Position numbers and translations under genes: made by a program. From assembly GCF_037893015.1 (NCBI RefSeq), contig NC_133666.1, positions 623,330,104 to 623,394,103 on the forward strand: a stretch of DNA of 64,000 nucleotides, written 5' to 3'. Source of the DNA: Macrotis lagotis. Taxonomy: Eukaryota > Chordata > Mammalia > Peramelemorphia > Peramelidae. Shown here piece by piece: positions 48,640-60,398 of the stretch. The notes beneath the pieces were generated by a model. It did not search any database. It was not told where the DNA came from and saw only the letters and a program-made list of their open reading frames with translations. Positions within the stretch are counted from its first letter, which is position 1, and each line of letters starts with the position of its first letter.

Positions 48640-50448
48640 TCTTTAACCCTTATATGTCCCATAATTTTCTGTAATAACTAACGATATCTGAATCTGTATT
48701 GATAAACTCCTGAAGCTCTAATGATGCCATATCATTCTGGAAAAAGATTATTTTGTTTCCCCTATACAGGTATATCTTGGTAACCACGTTAGGATTAACC
48801 TGACTTTCTTGTCTTTCTGAAATTTATTTTCCCTATTTTCAAATTAAAATAGCATTTCTTTCTATGATTTCTTTGTTTAACATATTTGGTAATATTTGTT
48901 GCTTCTTTAACTTCAAAATAAGGTCCTTTTTAATACTTACTTTACTAATTCTTCTTGAAGTAGTTCTCCTGTAAGGGGGAGGGAGGGGGAAACACTCTGA
49001 CAGCACAGAATCAAGGAGAATGGGAAAGAGAAGGGAACATAAACAAGGACTGGGGGGCCCTTCTCATAACAGTAAAATAACAGGGTGAGTAGTTTGGCCT
49101 CAGTCAATTTAATACCAAAATCCATTCCTTTTTTTAAAAAATAAAAAAATCCCTCTTTGAAATGCAGGGGTGAGGAGGAAGAGATCATATTACCCACTGT
49201 AACACAGGCAGAAAGCAGGCTCAAGGGGAGAGTCAGCGAGGGCATTAAATGCCTAGAAATCTAGCTGCCCAAAATAACAAAGATCAGCAATTTAAATGAG
49301 GCAACCCAATGACAATTTTAGGGGAACTTTTGTCCCCATCTAACAAATCAATAGAAGAATCTGAACACACAAGTAAATAGACAATCTAAACACATAAAGA
49401 CAGATGAGGCACAAGCACAAATCACACAAATGCAACAGAATTTTCCAAACTGACAATTTCAACACATATCCACAAACACAGGTCAATGGCAAATTCCTGA
49501 CATCTCAGGAATGTCGTGAGGGGAGATTTCAGTGTTGGGTCTGACAATCTCGCCCTTGCAAAGGCCAACCAAATGTGTCCTCACTATCACAAAGAGCACC
49601 CAAAAGAGGGGACCCAGACATTGTCTGATACAGAATTCCCCTGTAACCAAATGTCTAGACCCAGAACCAGAACAAGCTTACCTCCGGAGGTGGAACAGGA
49701 TCTCCACTTAGGCCGAATGGGGGATAAGACTATGTCTACTCAGTCCTGGGGCCCCTGGAACATCATCAGGGCCTGGCTCCCCTAGGAAAGGGAGAGACAG
49801 TCTGTTCGAACCTAAACTCAAGGCTCCCATGGTCTCCTTTGGTGACACAAAACACCAAGATCTCACTAGGAACTCCAAATGTTGTACCCAAAGAGCGAGA
49901 CGGAGACCAGAATTTGATAAATTTGGAGATCTTTATTCTCAGGGACTATCTGGGGATTGAGTACCCAAATCAGACAGTACTTAAGTGTTCAGGGGATAGG
50001 GCTTTTATAGTGTTTTGGGGGTGGTACTAAGAGCAAACAAGATACAAAAAAAAAAAACAAAGACAGCAGTTAGATATATTATCTTGACATATACATATGT
50101 AAATATATGGTTCCATATAGATAGGGGTGAGAAGGGATCAGGGTCTTTGTGTAATGATTGAACATATTTTCTGAGATGGAGGGAGTCAGGAATTTACTAT
50201 CTTATGGTTCCAGCCGCATCTGGGGAAGGGGGAGGCAGTCCTGGAATTTAACAGATACAGCAAGACAATTAGGCTAGCAAGGATGCTTTGTAAATCTGTA
50301 GACAATTTTATGGTATATCCATGACCCCTTGGTCCTATCAGACTATTTTTCAGACCCATAGGTGCCTAGCCAAAGTTATATTTCTAAGGAATTTCTCCAG
50401 GTCCATAAGGATGTCAGGGACCCCTTTCTATACAGGAATTTCACAAAC
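48640..50448 (-). mobile_element. LTR-element (ERV) 5' part with LTR, fossil
   Basis: An LTR (about 50,448-49,877) is followed on the minus strand by a primer-site-like TGG... start, a leader with a splice-donor-like GGAGGTAAG near 49,680, and leader sequence down to the L1 insertion at 48,640. No protein is legible. The likely continuation is 41,840-36,822. No matching 3' LTR was found. Old fossil, broken. Confidence 0.6.
49877..50448 (-). repeat. LTR of the ERV fossil
   Basis: On the minus strand: start near TGTGAAATTCCTG, TATA box CTATAAAAGCCC, AATAAAGATCTCC, a TCTGGTCTCCGTCTCGCTC stretch and an end at ...GGGTACAACA, directly before the primer-site-like TGG. About 570 bases. Confidence 0.65.
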
Positions 50449-50499
50449 ATTGATATTGTACTTCAATAGAAGCTGCAGAGATAATAGTATTAATAATAG

Positions 50500-50705
50500 C
50501 TAGCATCACAATTACATCTTACACAGCATCTTACAAATATTTTCTTAGCTGACCCTCAAAACAATTCCTGGAGGGAAGTGTTGCTATGATCTCCATTAAG
50601 TGACTAGCCCCAGGGTCACACAGCTAATAAGTATCTATTAAATACAGAATTTAATTTGAGGTATTCTTGACTCCAAGTGCAGTACTCTATTCCTTGTGCT
50701 TCCTA
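50500..50705 (+). repeat. MIR-like relic
   Basis: TTACACAGCATCTTACAAATAT, CCTCAAAACAATTCCTGG, AAGTGACTAGCCCCAGGGTCAC and GACTCCAAGTGCAG occur in MIR order. Confidence 0.7.
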
Positions 50706-50879
50706 TCTGTCTCAGTCATTCTTGACCTTTCCTTTTCCCTCATCTCCCCACAGTGAACCTATGACTTTGTATTATTGAATCCACATCTACAACATCTCTC
50801 CTCTGGCTCTTTCTCTGCATGCAAGCAAACTGCCACCAACAACAATCATTACTATAGCTTCCTAATCTGTCTTTTTGTT

Positions 50880-51960
50880 TCTGATCTCCCTCACCAATCT
50901 AAACTCAGGCCAGCTGCCAGACTAATCCTCCTAAATCCCAGGGCTGACCAATTCACATCCTTAATCAAGTAACTTCAGTAACTCCTTATGACCTTTTTTG
51001 AAACTAGGTCTTATTTTTTGAAACCAGAGCTCCACATTTCGCACAAACTGGAAGTCAAATGGCCAATTTGAAGGTCTGAATTCACTACTAATTGACAGGG
51101 AAGTTTTGGCTAGCTCCATTTCTTATCTGGAATGGGTCACCCTTCTTAGGGTAGTCTAGTGTCCCTCCCTCTCTGGGACTCATCATATTGATGGCAGACT
51201 TAGTGTGATGGCATTTTATCAGCTTAGCACAGTGCAATTAATAAATTAATTAAGTCATCAGCCTCCTCAGTAGGAGGTAGTATAGGTACATTCTACAACA
51301 CCCAGCCTTCCCCATTGACTTTCAAATAAAATATAAATTCCTTACCTTGACATTTAAGTCTCTCCACTATATGACTCTATTTTACCTTTCTAGACTTGTC
51401 TTACATTGGTTCGCTTCATGCATTCTTCATCCTAATAAACTGTTCTACTTGCTGGTCTCTGAATTTGATGTTCTATTTATCACAACCATGGCTTTGCCCA
51501 AACTCTTAGCCATGCCTGTGATGGTCTTCATCCTCACCTCTACCTCAAAGGAACTGTAGCTTTCTTCAACAATCTTTTCTTTTCTTTTTTTTTTATGTTT
51601 TTGCAAGGCAAATGGGGTTAAGTGGCTTGCCCAAGGCCACACAGCTAGGTAATTATTAAGTGTCTGAGACTGGATTTGAACCCAGGTACTGCTGACTCCA
51701 GGGCCAGTGTTTTATCCACTGCACCACTTAGCTGCCCCTAACAATCTTTTCAACTCCTATGGGAAGTCTTTCTTGATCCTGCTAGTGGTAAAAACTCTCT
51801 CCTTCCTTTGTTTTTTTTATATACTGACTTTTATACATCAAGGTTGTACCCTTCATAGAATGGAAACTTCTTGGGGACAGTGTCTATTTTTAATTTGTTG
51901 CTTTTATGACTCTGCAATCTTGAACATGGGAGATATTCAATAAACACTTGCTTACTGAAC
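50880..51960 (+). repeat. L2 3' region, interrupted by a SINE
   Basis: L2 landmarks in order: CAGCTGCCAGACTAATCCTCC, TTCCTTACCTTGACATTTAAG, CTTCATCCTAATAAACTG, GGAAGTCTTTCTTGATCC, GGGACAGTGTCTA and the 3' end ATTCAATAAACACTTGCTTAC. A SINE splits it at 51,580. Confidence 0.7.
51580..51739 (-). repeat. tRNA-derived SINE with target-site duplication
   Basis: Minus-strand SINE with a clean T-run (tail) at its left. Exact duplication AACAATCTTTTC at 51,568-51,579 and 51,740-51,751. Confidence 0.95.
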
Positions 51961-52039
51961 TAAGATACAACAGGTGCACAAATAGTGAGGCAAAATTAAA
52001 TTGAGAAGGTAATGAAGGCCTCAGTTCTCAAATATATAA

Positions 52040-53095
52040 CAAACTATGTCAAATTTATAAAAATAAGAGCCATTCCTCAACTGAAAAATGATCAAACTAA
52101 CAGGCAATTTTCAGATGAAGTAATGAAAGCTCTCTATAGTCATAGGAAAAAATGCTCTGATTATAGAGAATTCAAATTAAAAAAATTCTGAGGTACCACC
52201 CCATACCTATAAGATTGGTTAATAAAACAGAAAAGGGAAATGACAAATGTTGGAGGCAATGTGGGAAAACTGAGATGCTAATTCATTATTAGTGAAGTTT
52301 TACATTGATTCAATTATTTTGAAGAGCAATTTGGCATTATTCTTTTAAAGGACATAAAATTCATGCATACCCTTTGACATAGCAATACCACTGGTAGACC
52401 TGTAGTTTTTTTTAAAAGATCTATATGTACAAAAATATTTATATACATTCTTTTTATGATGGTAAAGAATTGCAAATTGAGGGGATGTACATCAATCAGG
52501 GGATGGTTGAACAAGTGTGGTATATTATTGTGGTATACATGATTCTCATTACAATTGTACAATAAGAAATGATAAGCAAACTGATCTCAGAAATATCAAG
52601 ACTTAAATGAACTGATACAAAGTGAAATGAGCAGAACCAGGAGAACATTGTTTACAGTAATAGCAATATTGAACAATGATCAACTATGAATGACTTTGCT
52701 ATTCTCAGCAACACAATGATCTGAGACAACTAAAAAGGACTTGTGATGAAAAGTGCTCCCATGTCCAGGAAAAAAAATGGTTGGAGTCTGAATGTAGATT
52801 GAAGTATACTTTTTTAAACTTTACTTTTTCTTCTTGGGTGGCTTTTGATTTTGTTTTCTGCTTTTTGTTTTTGGTCTGTGTTTTCTTTTACAATACAACT
52901 AAGAAGGTGTGTTTTTCATGACTGAATGTATATAATCTATATCAAATGTTTGTCTTCCAAATGAGGAATGGAAATAATCTGGAACTCAAAAATTTTAAAA
53001 ACAATAATTTAAAAACAAATAATAAAGAAAATATTATCTTTTATATGTAACTGAAAATAAAATATTAAATATATTTTAAAACTTAAATTGAGAAG
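52040..53095 (+). mobile_element. L1 3' end, sense
   Basis: Typical L1 3' words in order: CATTCCTCAACTGAAAAATGATC, GAGGTACCACCCCATACC, GGAGCTGT-equivalent region, CCTTTGACATAGCAATACCACTG, GGTTGAACAAGTGTGGTATA, GCAGAACCAGGAGAACATTG and an A-rich end. Truncated at the 5' side and decayed. Confidence 0.85.
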
Positions 53096-53204
53096 ATGTA
53101 GAACATTGCCAAGAAGGTAGATCCAAAAATGAATCTCCCCATGACAGGTGATACCCATTCTCAGCCTTGAAGGGAGTCACAGAAATTGGGATCACATCAC
53201 TTCA

Positions 53205-53330
53205 CTATTCGGAACCTTTCATTTACAGCACATTGCCTAAAAGATAAACCCCAAACTCTTTAGCTTGGCATTCAAAGCCCTCTATATTATGAGCTTGTCT
53301 TAATTCTAAATTCAGTTTTTTTATTTCTAC
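53205..53330 (+). repeat. L2-like fragment
   Basis: CATTGCCTAAAAGATAAACCCC and GCTTGGCATTCAAAGCCCTC match the L2 3' region word set. Confidence 0.5.
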
Positions 53331-53836
53331 AAATACTGAGTATATTTTTAATATTTGCAAAGCCTCAAGTGTTGATACTGAAAGAAGATCCAGAAATGAA
53401 TTAGACATGGTCTCTGCCTTCCAGTAGCTCATTTGAGAGAATAAGACATGGGTTAAATAAAATTAAAATACAAGGCAGAAAGAGATAAGGGTCTTAAGAG
53501 AGCATGAATATTGAGGAAGGGGAAATAAGATGAGAGAAGGTCATGGTATATATTGAATGGATTGTCATGGAATAAATCTAAGTCAGAGAGACAGATAGTA
53601 GGACATTGTAACAATCCATGTGAATCATGGAAATCTGGATTAAGGTGAAGATCTTGGAAGTGGAGAGAATGTGGGAATGAAGTGTTAAATTATATTCCTT
53701 TGTACAAGGTCCTCATGGTTCACATAGACTGAGTCTCTGGTCATTATAAGAGAACATAAGAGTTCTCATAAGGAACTCATAAGAGTTCCGTGTTCAGTTT
53801 ACAGGAGATAATTCCTTCTTTAGAATGAAATGGGCA

Positions 53837-53988
53837 AGGGGAGGCTAGGTGGTGTAGTGGATAAAGCACTGGCCTTGTAGTGAAGAGTACCTGGGTTCAA
53901 ATCCGGTCTCAGACACTTAATAATTACCTAGCTGTGTGGCCTTGGGCAAGCCACTTAACCACATTTGCCTTGCAAAAACCTTAAAAAA
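53837..53988 (+). repeat. tRNA-derived SINE with target-site duplication
   Basis: GGGGAGGCTAGGTGGTGTAG to an A-rich tail. ATGAAATGGGCA (53,825-53,836) is repeated with one change at 53,989-54,000. Confidence 0.95.
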
Positions 53989-54539
53989 ATGAAACGGGCA
54001 CTAAGGGAGCACTACAGAATATACAGAGGAGAGCATCATAAGAAAGACAGTTATGAGTTTGGAGACTGGAACAGTCAGAATGGGCTAAAGTTGTCAATAA
54101 AGACCTGCCAGAGTAAATTAGATTTAAGCAAGACTTGAAAATGCAATGATAGATGGAGGAGGGAGGTAATAGATAGGAGGTCATACCAGATAGGATAAGA
54201 ACTGTGGGAACATTCACAAATGGTTTAGGGGGATAATGATCTATCACATTGAGCTGGAGCTGAGAGTCAAGAGAAGACCTATGAGTAAGAAGGTAAGAGA
54301 GAGAAAAACTTATAGATGGTTTTTCTAAATTAACCTATGGAGTTTTGTCATTATCCTAAAGGAGTTGCTACAGATTTGTGAGGCTTAAGTAAAATGAATA
54401 ATCTAGGTCTTAGAATTGTTGGTTTGGGGAACTGCCTTTAAGTTTTTTTGCTCCTTCAATTCCCATTTAAATCAATATTTATCCCTTTTTATTCTCTAAG
54501 AGTCAGAGGCAATGTCCCTTCCCCTTCCCTCCTATCACC

Positions 54540-54730
54540 CTAGGGGCTTCTTTGAAATTATTATGAAAATGTTTTGTATGACTGCACGTGTAAAGCCTAT
54601 ATTGAATTGCTTATCTTGTAAATGAGGGTTAAAGGAAGGGAGAAAATTTGGAACTCAACATTTTAAATGACATGAACATTTAAAAAATAATATTAAAAGT
54701 TGTTTTTACATGTTACTGGGGAAAAACAAA
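54540..54730 (+). mobile_element. L1 extreme 3' end
   Basis: TGTAAAGCCTATATTGAATTGC, GGAGAAAATTTGGAACTCAA and GTTTTTACATGTTACTGGGG match the 3' UTR end of L1 on the sense strand. Strongly truncated. Confidence 0.65.
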
Positions 54731-54734
54731 GCAA

Positions 54735-55965
54735 GAAAGTCTTGGTTCATAGGTGATAGGTAGTATAGAGGGGAACCAGAGCTGGGTTGTGGGATCAAGG
54801 GGGTCATAACTGTTGCCAGTAACCCTGAAGAGGGAACCAACCATTCTTCTACAATCTACACCACTGAATTCTGAAGCTACCAGAAAAGCTGCAAGGAGTT
54901 TTCACTGATGCTACTAAATAGTTGGCTCTAATCATATGGCATGTTTAGAATGTGACAGACATTGGCAGAGGGATAGAAGATAATTAGAAAAGACTTGGGG
55001 GATCTCGATGCCCTAGAGAAGCACATCTACAAGAGTCAAGTGGCTCTGGGAATCTTTCCTTGTACTCCTTGTTTCCAGGTCTTATATAGCATGCTGGACT
55101 GTAGAACTGTCCAAGGTCTGCATCACAGAATAGCAAAATTACAACACAAATTTTTAAAAGGCTATGTCCTTGACAGCATCGTTGGAGCCTTTCCCTATCC
55201 AGATTCAAATTAGAACTTAACAGAACTTGAAAAGGAGGATTCTTGAGATCTTACAAGCCAACAAATGATCAATGCATTCTCTAGACCTGGTCTAAGAGAC
55301 TCAGGTTATAAGGCCTACAGGTAGGAGATTCAGAAACAGATCTGAATTTCTACTGCCTAAGTTTGGTAACTCCAGTCAAATCTTTGTCATGTGTAAACCA
55401 GTTTTCTCATCTGTAAAATGGACATATACTTTATATTTATACCTCCTATATCAGGACAGTCTTCCTGAGGGCAGGAACAAAGCAACTATTTCTGTGTTTC
55501 TTAGAGTTAAGAATTTGAACTCCTCAGTGAGAAAGAGAATTATTTCTACTCTATACCAAGCTAAGAGTCCCCCAGAAGTGAGCTTGGACTCACTCCTCCT
55601 GCTTAGCTCCAAACTGAACCAATCCAGGATCAGGTACATAGCAGAAAGGTTGTGTTCTCATAGTATTTCAGGTGAATTCTTCCTGCTCCCAGTCATTGAT
55701 TGTTTTCCTAGGAGTCAGCCCTAGGGACCTGATTCCAGGAGGTGTGACCGCCTGGCACCTTAAGGAAGGATAGAGGAGGTCCTCAGCTGAGGGTGAAACA
55801 GTGGCTGGAGTCACAGGAGTGTGGAAGAACAGTGGAGACTAGGAGAAAAGCCCTCTCTTACTTTAGCACACACACATATAATCTGTTTTCCCATTTTCCC
55901 CTCCTGTTCCCCACCCACACACAGAAAATACAACACAGCCCAGTAGCAGCATCTGGGTCTCTAAT
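54735..55965. other. Unclassified DNA just downstream of the V segment
   Basis: No repeat recognised. I looked on the minus strand for D signals, a J FGxG motif with donor, or a further V exon and found none. Confidence 0.45.
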
Positions 55966-55969
55966 CCCA

Positions 55970-56008
55970 GGTTTTTGTCAAGGCCTCTGCCTGGACCCCA
56001 GCAGAGTG
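55970..56008 (-). promoter_or_regulatory. 23-spacer recombination signal of the V segment
   Basis: On the minus strand: heptamer CACTCTG (56,008-56,002; CAC and final TG match, positions 4 and 5 differ), spacer of exactly 23 bases (56,001-55,979), perfect nonamer ACAAAAACC (55,978-55,970). A 23-spacer V signal pairs with the 12-spacer 5' signals of the D-like segments. Confidence 0.9.
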
Positions 56009-56667
56009 AGTCTGGCACAATAGTATTTGCCAGAGTCCTCCTTTCGTAGCTGGTCCAGTTTCAGAGTGACAGTTTTGGCCCCATTGTCCCTGGTGATGGA
56101 AGCCCTGCCCTTAACCTGGGAGCTGTACTCTTTATTACTGCCAGTTTTGGAGCTGATGCTGGCCACTAGCTCCCTGCGCCTCCCAGTTGGATTCCAGTGC
56201 CAAGACATGGCAAACTCCTTGAAATTAAAGCTGGAAGCACTGCAGGTCAGGGTCACAGACTGGCCCTCGTGTGTCACCTTGCCTCCCGTTTCCTTGAGTA
56301 GAACCTGGGCCCAGGAACCTGTAAAGGACATACCAAGAAGTTGAAGCCCCATATAAAGCCTCCATGAGAAAGGGAGCTTAGGGACCCTGGCAGAGACATC
56401 TGGCTACTAATTAGAGATTCCAATCCCAACCCAGTTTATCAGGGAGAGGAGATCAAGAAGAAGCAAAGCTTCATGGCCCCTTACCTCCAGAGAAGAGAGA
56501 ACAGGTTGGAGATAGAGAAATCTGGAAGCTAATTAGAGTCTCAACCCCATTCAGAATATGAGGAAGAGGAAAGAAGCAGTATGGACAGGACAGATACCTG
56601 GGAGAATGGAGAGGAGCATCCCCAGGAGATAAATCCTGGCAACTGTGGTGAGGGTACTGGCAGACAT
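56009..56667 (-). CDS. Germline V gene segment, VH-like, probably TCR mu V
   Basis: Two exons on the minus strand. The leader exon is 56,667-56,598 (starts MSAST, hydrophobic IYLLGMLLSILP) with donor CAG|GTATCT; the intron is 279 bases; acceptor TTACAG opens the V exon 56,318-56,009. The mature chain begins near AQVLLKETGG. It has VTLTC (Cys23), AMSWHW (Trp36), VKGRASITRDN in framework 3, KEDSGKYYC (Cys104, IMGT) and ends AR before the recombination signal. No stop or frameshift. Framework 2 departs from antibody VH: by VH alignment V37H, R38W, Q39N, L45R and W47L, in the surface that normally meets VL. Such changes fit an unpaired V domain as known for the outer domain of marsupial TCR mu. 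With 12/23 D-like segments on the same strand I infer Vmu. An IgH V or delta-type VH is less likely. Confidence 0.82.
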
Positions 56668-56723
56668 GCTGCTAAAACTGCAGGACCTCGTCTGCAACTG
56701 TGGTCCAGGGCTGATAACCTAGG

Positions 56724-56731
56724 TATATATA
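56724..56731 (-). promoter_or_regulatory. TATA box of the V segment
   Basis: TATATATA, read CACCTATATATACCT on the minus strand, about 57 bases upstream of the leader ATG. I found no perfect octamer (ATGCAAAT) close upstream, unlike many antibody V promoters. Confidence 0.65.
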
Positions 56732-56739
56732 GGTGTTCT

Positions 56740-57074
56740 GCCCCAAGGGAAATGTTTTTAAGAAGTCAACTAAGAGCAGGGAGGTATGACCATCCCCCAT
56801 CCTGTGAAGGATGAGAGGGGGTGGAGCATGAAGCAGACAGATGCAGCCTGGGTTGGAAAAGGGATTTAGTACAGAATAATTGTGATTTTGGAGCTAATTT
56901 TTAGCCCTACTAACATTAAGTTTTAATACAGGGTCTGCATCAAGTGTCCTGAAGTATGGGGGCAGTCAGCATCTTGAGGTGAACACTGTAGCCATACAGT
57001 CCAACTCAGCACAGATTAGAAGGTAGGTCTGTCCTTTCTATTCTTAGATGTCTTTGCTTTACCCCCATACCAGT

Positions 57075-57075
<1 letters not shown>
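56740..57075. other. DNA upstream of the V segment
   Basis: Presumed promoter-distal region; no repeat or further signal recognised. Confidence 0.4.

Positions 57076-57078
<3 letters not shown>

Positions 57079-57144
<66 letters not shown>
57079..57144 (+). repeat. (TC)n microsatellite
   Basis: About 33 uninterrupted TC units, about 410 bases upstream of the V leader ATG (GA on the V coding strand). Confidence 0.95.
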
Positions 57145-57147
<3 letters not shown>

Positions 57148-57309
57148 CTCCCCATCCTGAGGAACCTGATTCTTTGCAACCTGAGGAAATCAGACTCTAG
57201 GGCACTAGCTCTTCAGGGAGAGGAGGAAAGAGATCATTGTCAGCAGGGGTGGTCATAGTGGAATAAGTGAAATGGAATGGTTCATAGAATTAGGCTCAGA
57301 AATTCAGAA

Positions 57310-57720
57310 AAATCAGCTAGTGCAGAGGATAGAATTTTAGTCTTATAATCAGGAAGAGCTGTATTCAAATCCAGTCTCAGGTACTTAGTAGCTTGTCACT
57401 ACAGAAAGGTATTTACCTTCTGTCTGCTTCAGTTTCCTCATCTGTCAAGCGAGGATAAAAATACCACTAACACTTACATAGAATTAAGGTTGTCAAACTC
57501 TTAATATACACATAATCTCAATTTGTCATAAAAAAACTTGAGTTGTAGGTACTATAATGATCCCCATTTTGCAGATAAGAAAACTGAGTTAGGAAGAGGT
57601 TAAGTGACTTACATGTCCAAGTTCACATAGCTAGAAAGAGTCTGAGAGTGGATTTGAATTCAGGTCTTCTCAACACTGACCTAACACTATTCACTGTACA
57701 CCTGTTTCAAGCCATAGTGG
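57310..57720 (+). repeat. CORE-SINE and MIR-like relics
   Basis: 57,310-57,480 has TTCAAATCCAGTCTCAGGTAC, GCTTCAGTTTCCTCATCTGTC (CORE-type). 57,500-57,720 has CCCCATTTTGCAGATAAGAAAAC, GTTAAGTGACTT and TCACATAGCTAG. Confidence 0.7.
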
Positions 57721-57724
57721 TGAG

Positions 57725-59475
57725 GGTGGAATAGAAAGAAATCTTTCTAATGACCCAAGTCATTTTGTTTTCAAAAATCTTTTATTGTGTGCCTACCACG
57801 GGGTTAGGCACTGAGGAAGATCTAAGATATAAATGAGACATGGAACCAATGGAACCAATTTCATGGAGTCTCCAACCCAATTCTATCAAGTTCACTTGGG
57901 AAAACTCCCATTGTTCCCAATCTACTCCTTCATTTCCTTGAGGAATTTTCCTTCCCTAGTTTCTCTTTTACTTTAGAGTTGCTGATTATCACTGGGAAAA
58001 GTCACCAAAAATCCAACTGATTTCACTGATTCCAAATGTATAGCACAAAACCTCACACCAGGGACAGTTTAACATAGTGGACAGAAAGGTGATTATTTGT
58101 CAGGTAGCTCCTTTTTTTTCTACTATCTTGATCTTTGATAATATTTTCTCCCCCTCCCTTCTCTCCTCCTACTCCCCCCCCCAGGTAAAATATGAGCCCT
58201 GAGAGGGTCAAACTGTTGGATTTTCATCTGCTCATCATGCAAATAGCAGACACTTTGTAATGTTTGTTTATTTGAATTAGCAGGAGAATGTAGATCCAGG
58301 ATCCACAGGTGGGCATTGCAAAGAGACAAATTTAAATTTTACTTAAAGGAAAAGTTGTTAACAAGCAAAGCTAAGGTTGGAAGAGAAAGGTAATGCTACC
58401 TAGTCACTGTCCTAAATCTCTCTTGGAAAAAACAACATTATTCCCAGCAAGTCACCTGTCACTTCCTAGGAGTACTCTCTAAATTACACAACTGGTGATT
58501 GTTGGAAGTCATATACATGGTGGGGAACTCAAAATAGTTCCCTCCACGCGAGGGAATTAGTTCTTAACAAAAAAGAAGTAAAAGCAAAAAATGAAAAACA
58601 AAACAAACTCAAATGAGCAAATCCCACACCTGGCAGTGTATAATCTACTTTAATCAACATTTGATCTCACTGATAACTGTACCAAGACTTTTTATCTCTC
58701 CTCATGCCCCAACCCTCATGCCCATCCCCCTCACTTTGAACAAATTATTTCCTACTACATGAAGAAGACTGAGACCACCTTCCAAAAAAATGAATTTGCT
58801 TTTAAGATATATTTATGGACAGTTGTAAATTCTGCTCCCTGCCCTATCCCGTAGAATTCAAAAGTGCAGGGACAGTTTGTCTTGGTGTGCCCAGTGTCTG
58901 AGGTGGTAGCTGGTACACAATAAAGATCTTAATAAATGTTTTTTCATCACTGATCTGAACAGGTTAGGCCTTATATTGTGAGTGCTGTTATACATACATG
59001 AGTAGTGATTATGACATAAAAAGCTCCAGTTCTTAAATGATCAATCATATTGAAATCATATTGAAGAGGTAGCTAAAAACTCCAGAAATTCTTATTTAGA
59101 AATAACTAGTTATTTAAGAATTGGTAGAATGAATGACTGAAGTGCCAATAATTCTTGTTTGTTGACATTTTTCAGAATCATCACTTGCTCTCTCCTTCTT
59201 CCTTCTAATGGCAAAAGAAGTAATGTTTCTACTTCTCAAATAAAACTAGTAATTCCTATAACTATGCCTTTGTATACATTCTTTCCAGACTCTTCTGGGA
59301 TCTTTTTTTCAGGAGTTATCTCTTTCCTCTTTTTTCATGTATCTTCAGTCTCTTCCTGTTGACTTTTTCATCTGTCCATATAAATGCTCAGGTCTCTCTA
59401 ATTCTCCCAAAATATTCCCTTGACTTGTCTACCCCAATTTATTATTGCTCCATCTCTCCTTCACTCCAAATTTCT
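57725..59475. other. Mostly unclassified; L2/MIR-like end at 58,860-58,960
   Basis: The short L2/MIR-like end shows GTGCAGGGACAGTTTGTCTTG and CTTAATAAATGTTTT. Otherwise no gene or nameable repeat. A stretch with many A/C-rich words at 58,560-58,620 is simple sequence. Confidence 0.4.
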
Positions 59476-59547
59476 TTTGAAAATATTTTTCTTTAATATT
59501 TTCCCCCAATTACATGCAAAAGTAGTTTTCAATATTCATCCATTAGA

Positions 59548-59695
59548 AACAACTAGGTGAAGCAAGGGATAGAGTACTAGCCCTGGAGTCAGGAAGTCCT
59601 GAGTTCAAATCCAACTTCAGACACTTAGTAATTGCCTAGCTGTGTGACTTTGGGCAAGTCACTTAACCCCATTTCATTAAATAAAATAATTTTAA
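59548..59695 (+). repeat. tRNA-derived SINE
   Basis: AACAACTAGGTGAAGCAAGGG to an A-rich tail, with GAGTTCAAATCC and CCTAGCTGTGTGACTTTGGGC. Confidence 0.85.
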
Positions 59696-60237
59696 AAAAT
59701 TTGTCCCTTAGCAAGTTACAAGTTTCACCTTTTTCTACCACCCTCTCTTTCCTTCCCATGACAGCTAACAATCTGATAGAAGTTGTACATGTAAAATTGT
59801 TTTTTAACATATTTCCTTATTAATCATGTTGTGAAAGTGAATTAGAGCTAAGGGGAAAATGAGAAATAAAGAAAAAGCACAAAAGAAATTTTTAAAAATT
59901 AATATACCATTTTGACTCCATGATTTGTATGTGTATGAATGTATTTTTCTGGATGTGGATATCATTTTCCATAACAGGCCCCTCAGAGTTGTCCTTGAGC
60001 ACTGAATTGTTGAGAGGCCTGCAGCTATCATAGTTGATCCAACTCACAATGTTGCCAATAAGTTTACAATGCTCTTTTGGAACTACTCATTTCACTTCAT
60101 ATCAGTTCATGCAAGTCTTTCCAGGCTTTTCTAAAGTCCAACTGCTCATGAATTCTTTTCTTTTTTTTTTTGGCTAGTGATGGATTTTTTTTAAAAAATA
60201 CTTTGTTCACTTATTTTTCCAACCCATGCAATGGTAG

Positions 60238-60398
60238 ACTTTGGGGGGTTTTTTTGTTTTTTTGTAAGGCAATGGGGCTAAGTGACTTGCCCAAGGTCAC
60301 ACAACCAAGTAAATACTTAGTGACTGAGCTCTAATTTGAACTCAGTTTTTCCTAATTCCAGGTCCAGTACTCTATCTATGGCACCACCTAACTGTCCC
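60238..60398 (-). repeat. tRNA-derived SINE
   Basis: Minus-strand copy with a T/G-rich left end (tail). Short ATGGTAG words flank it. Inserted in L1. Confidence 0.85.

Noticed and set aside
50749-50755. CACAGTG heptamer between V and the D-like segments.
   Set aside because: No nonamer at 12 or 23 bases; it lies next to an L2/MIR area.
51228-51234. CACAGTG heptamer.
   Set aside because: The sequence at +12 and +23 does not resemble ACAAAAACC.
55389-55724. Plus-strand open frame of 111 codons near the V segment.
   Set aside because: No domain, no splice context and opposite strand to the V segment; likely chance.
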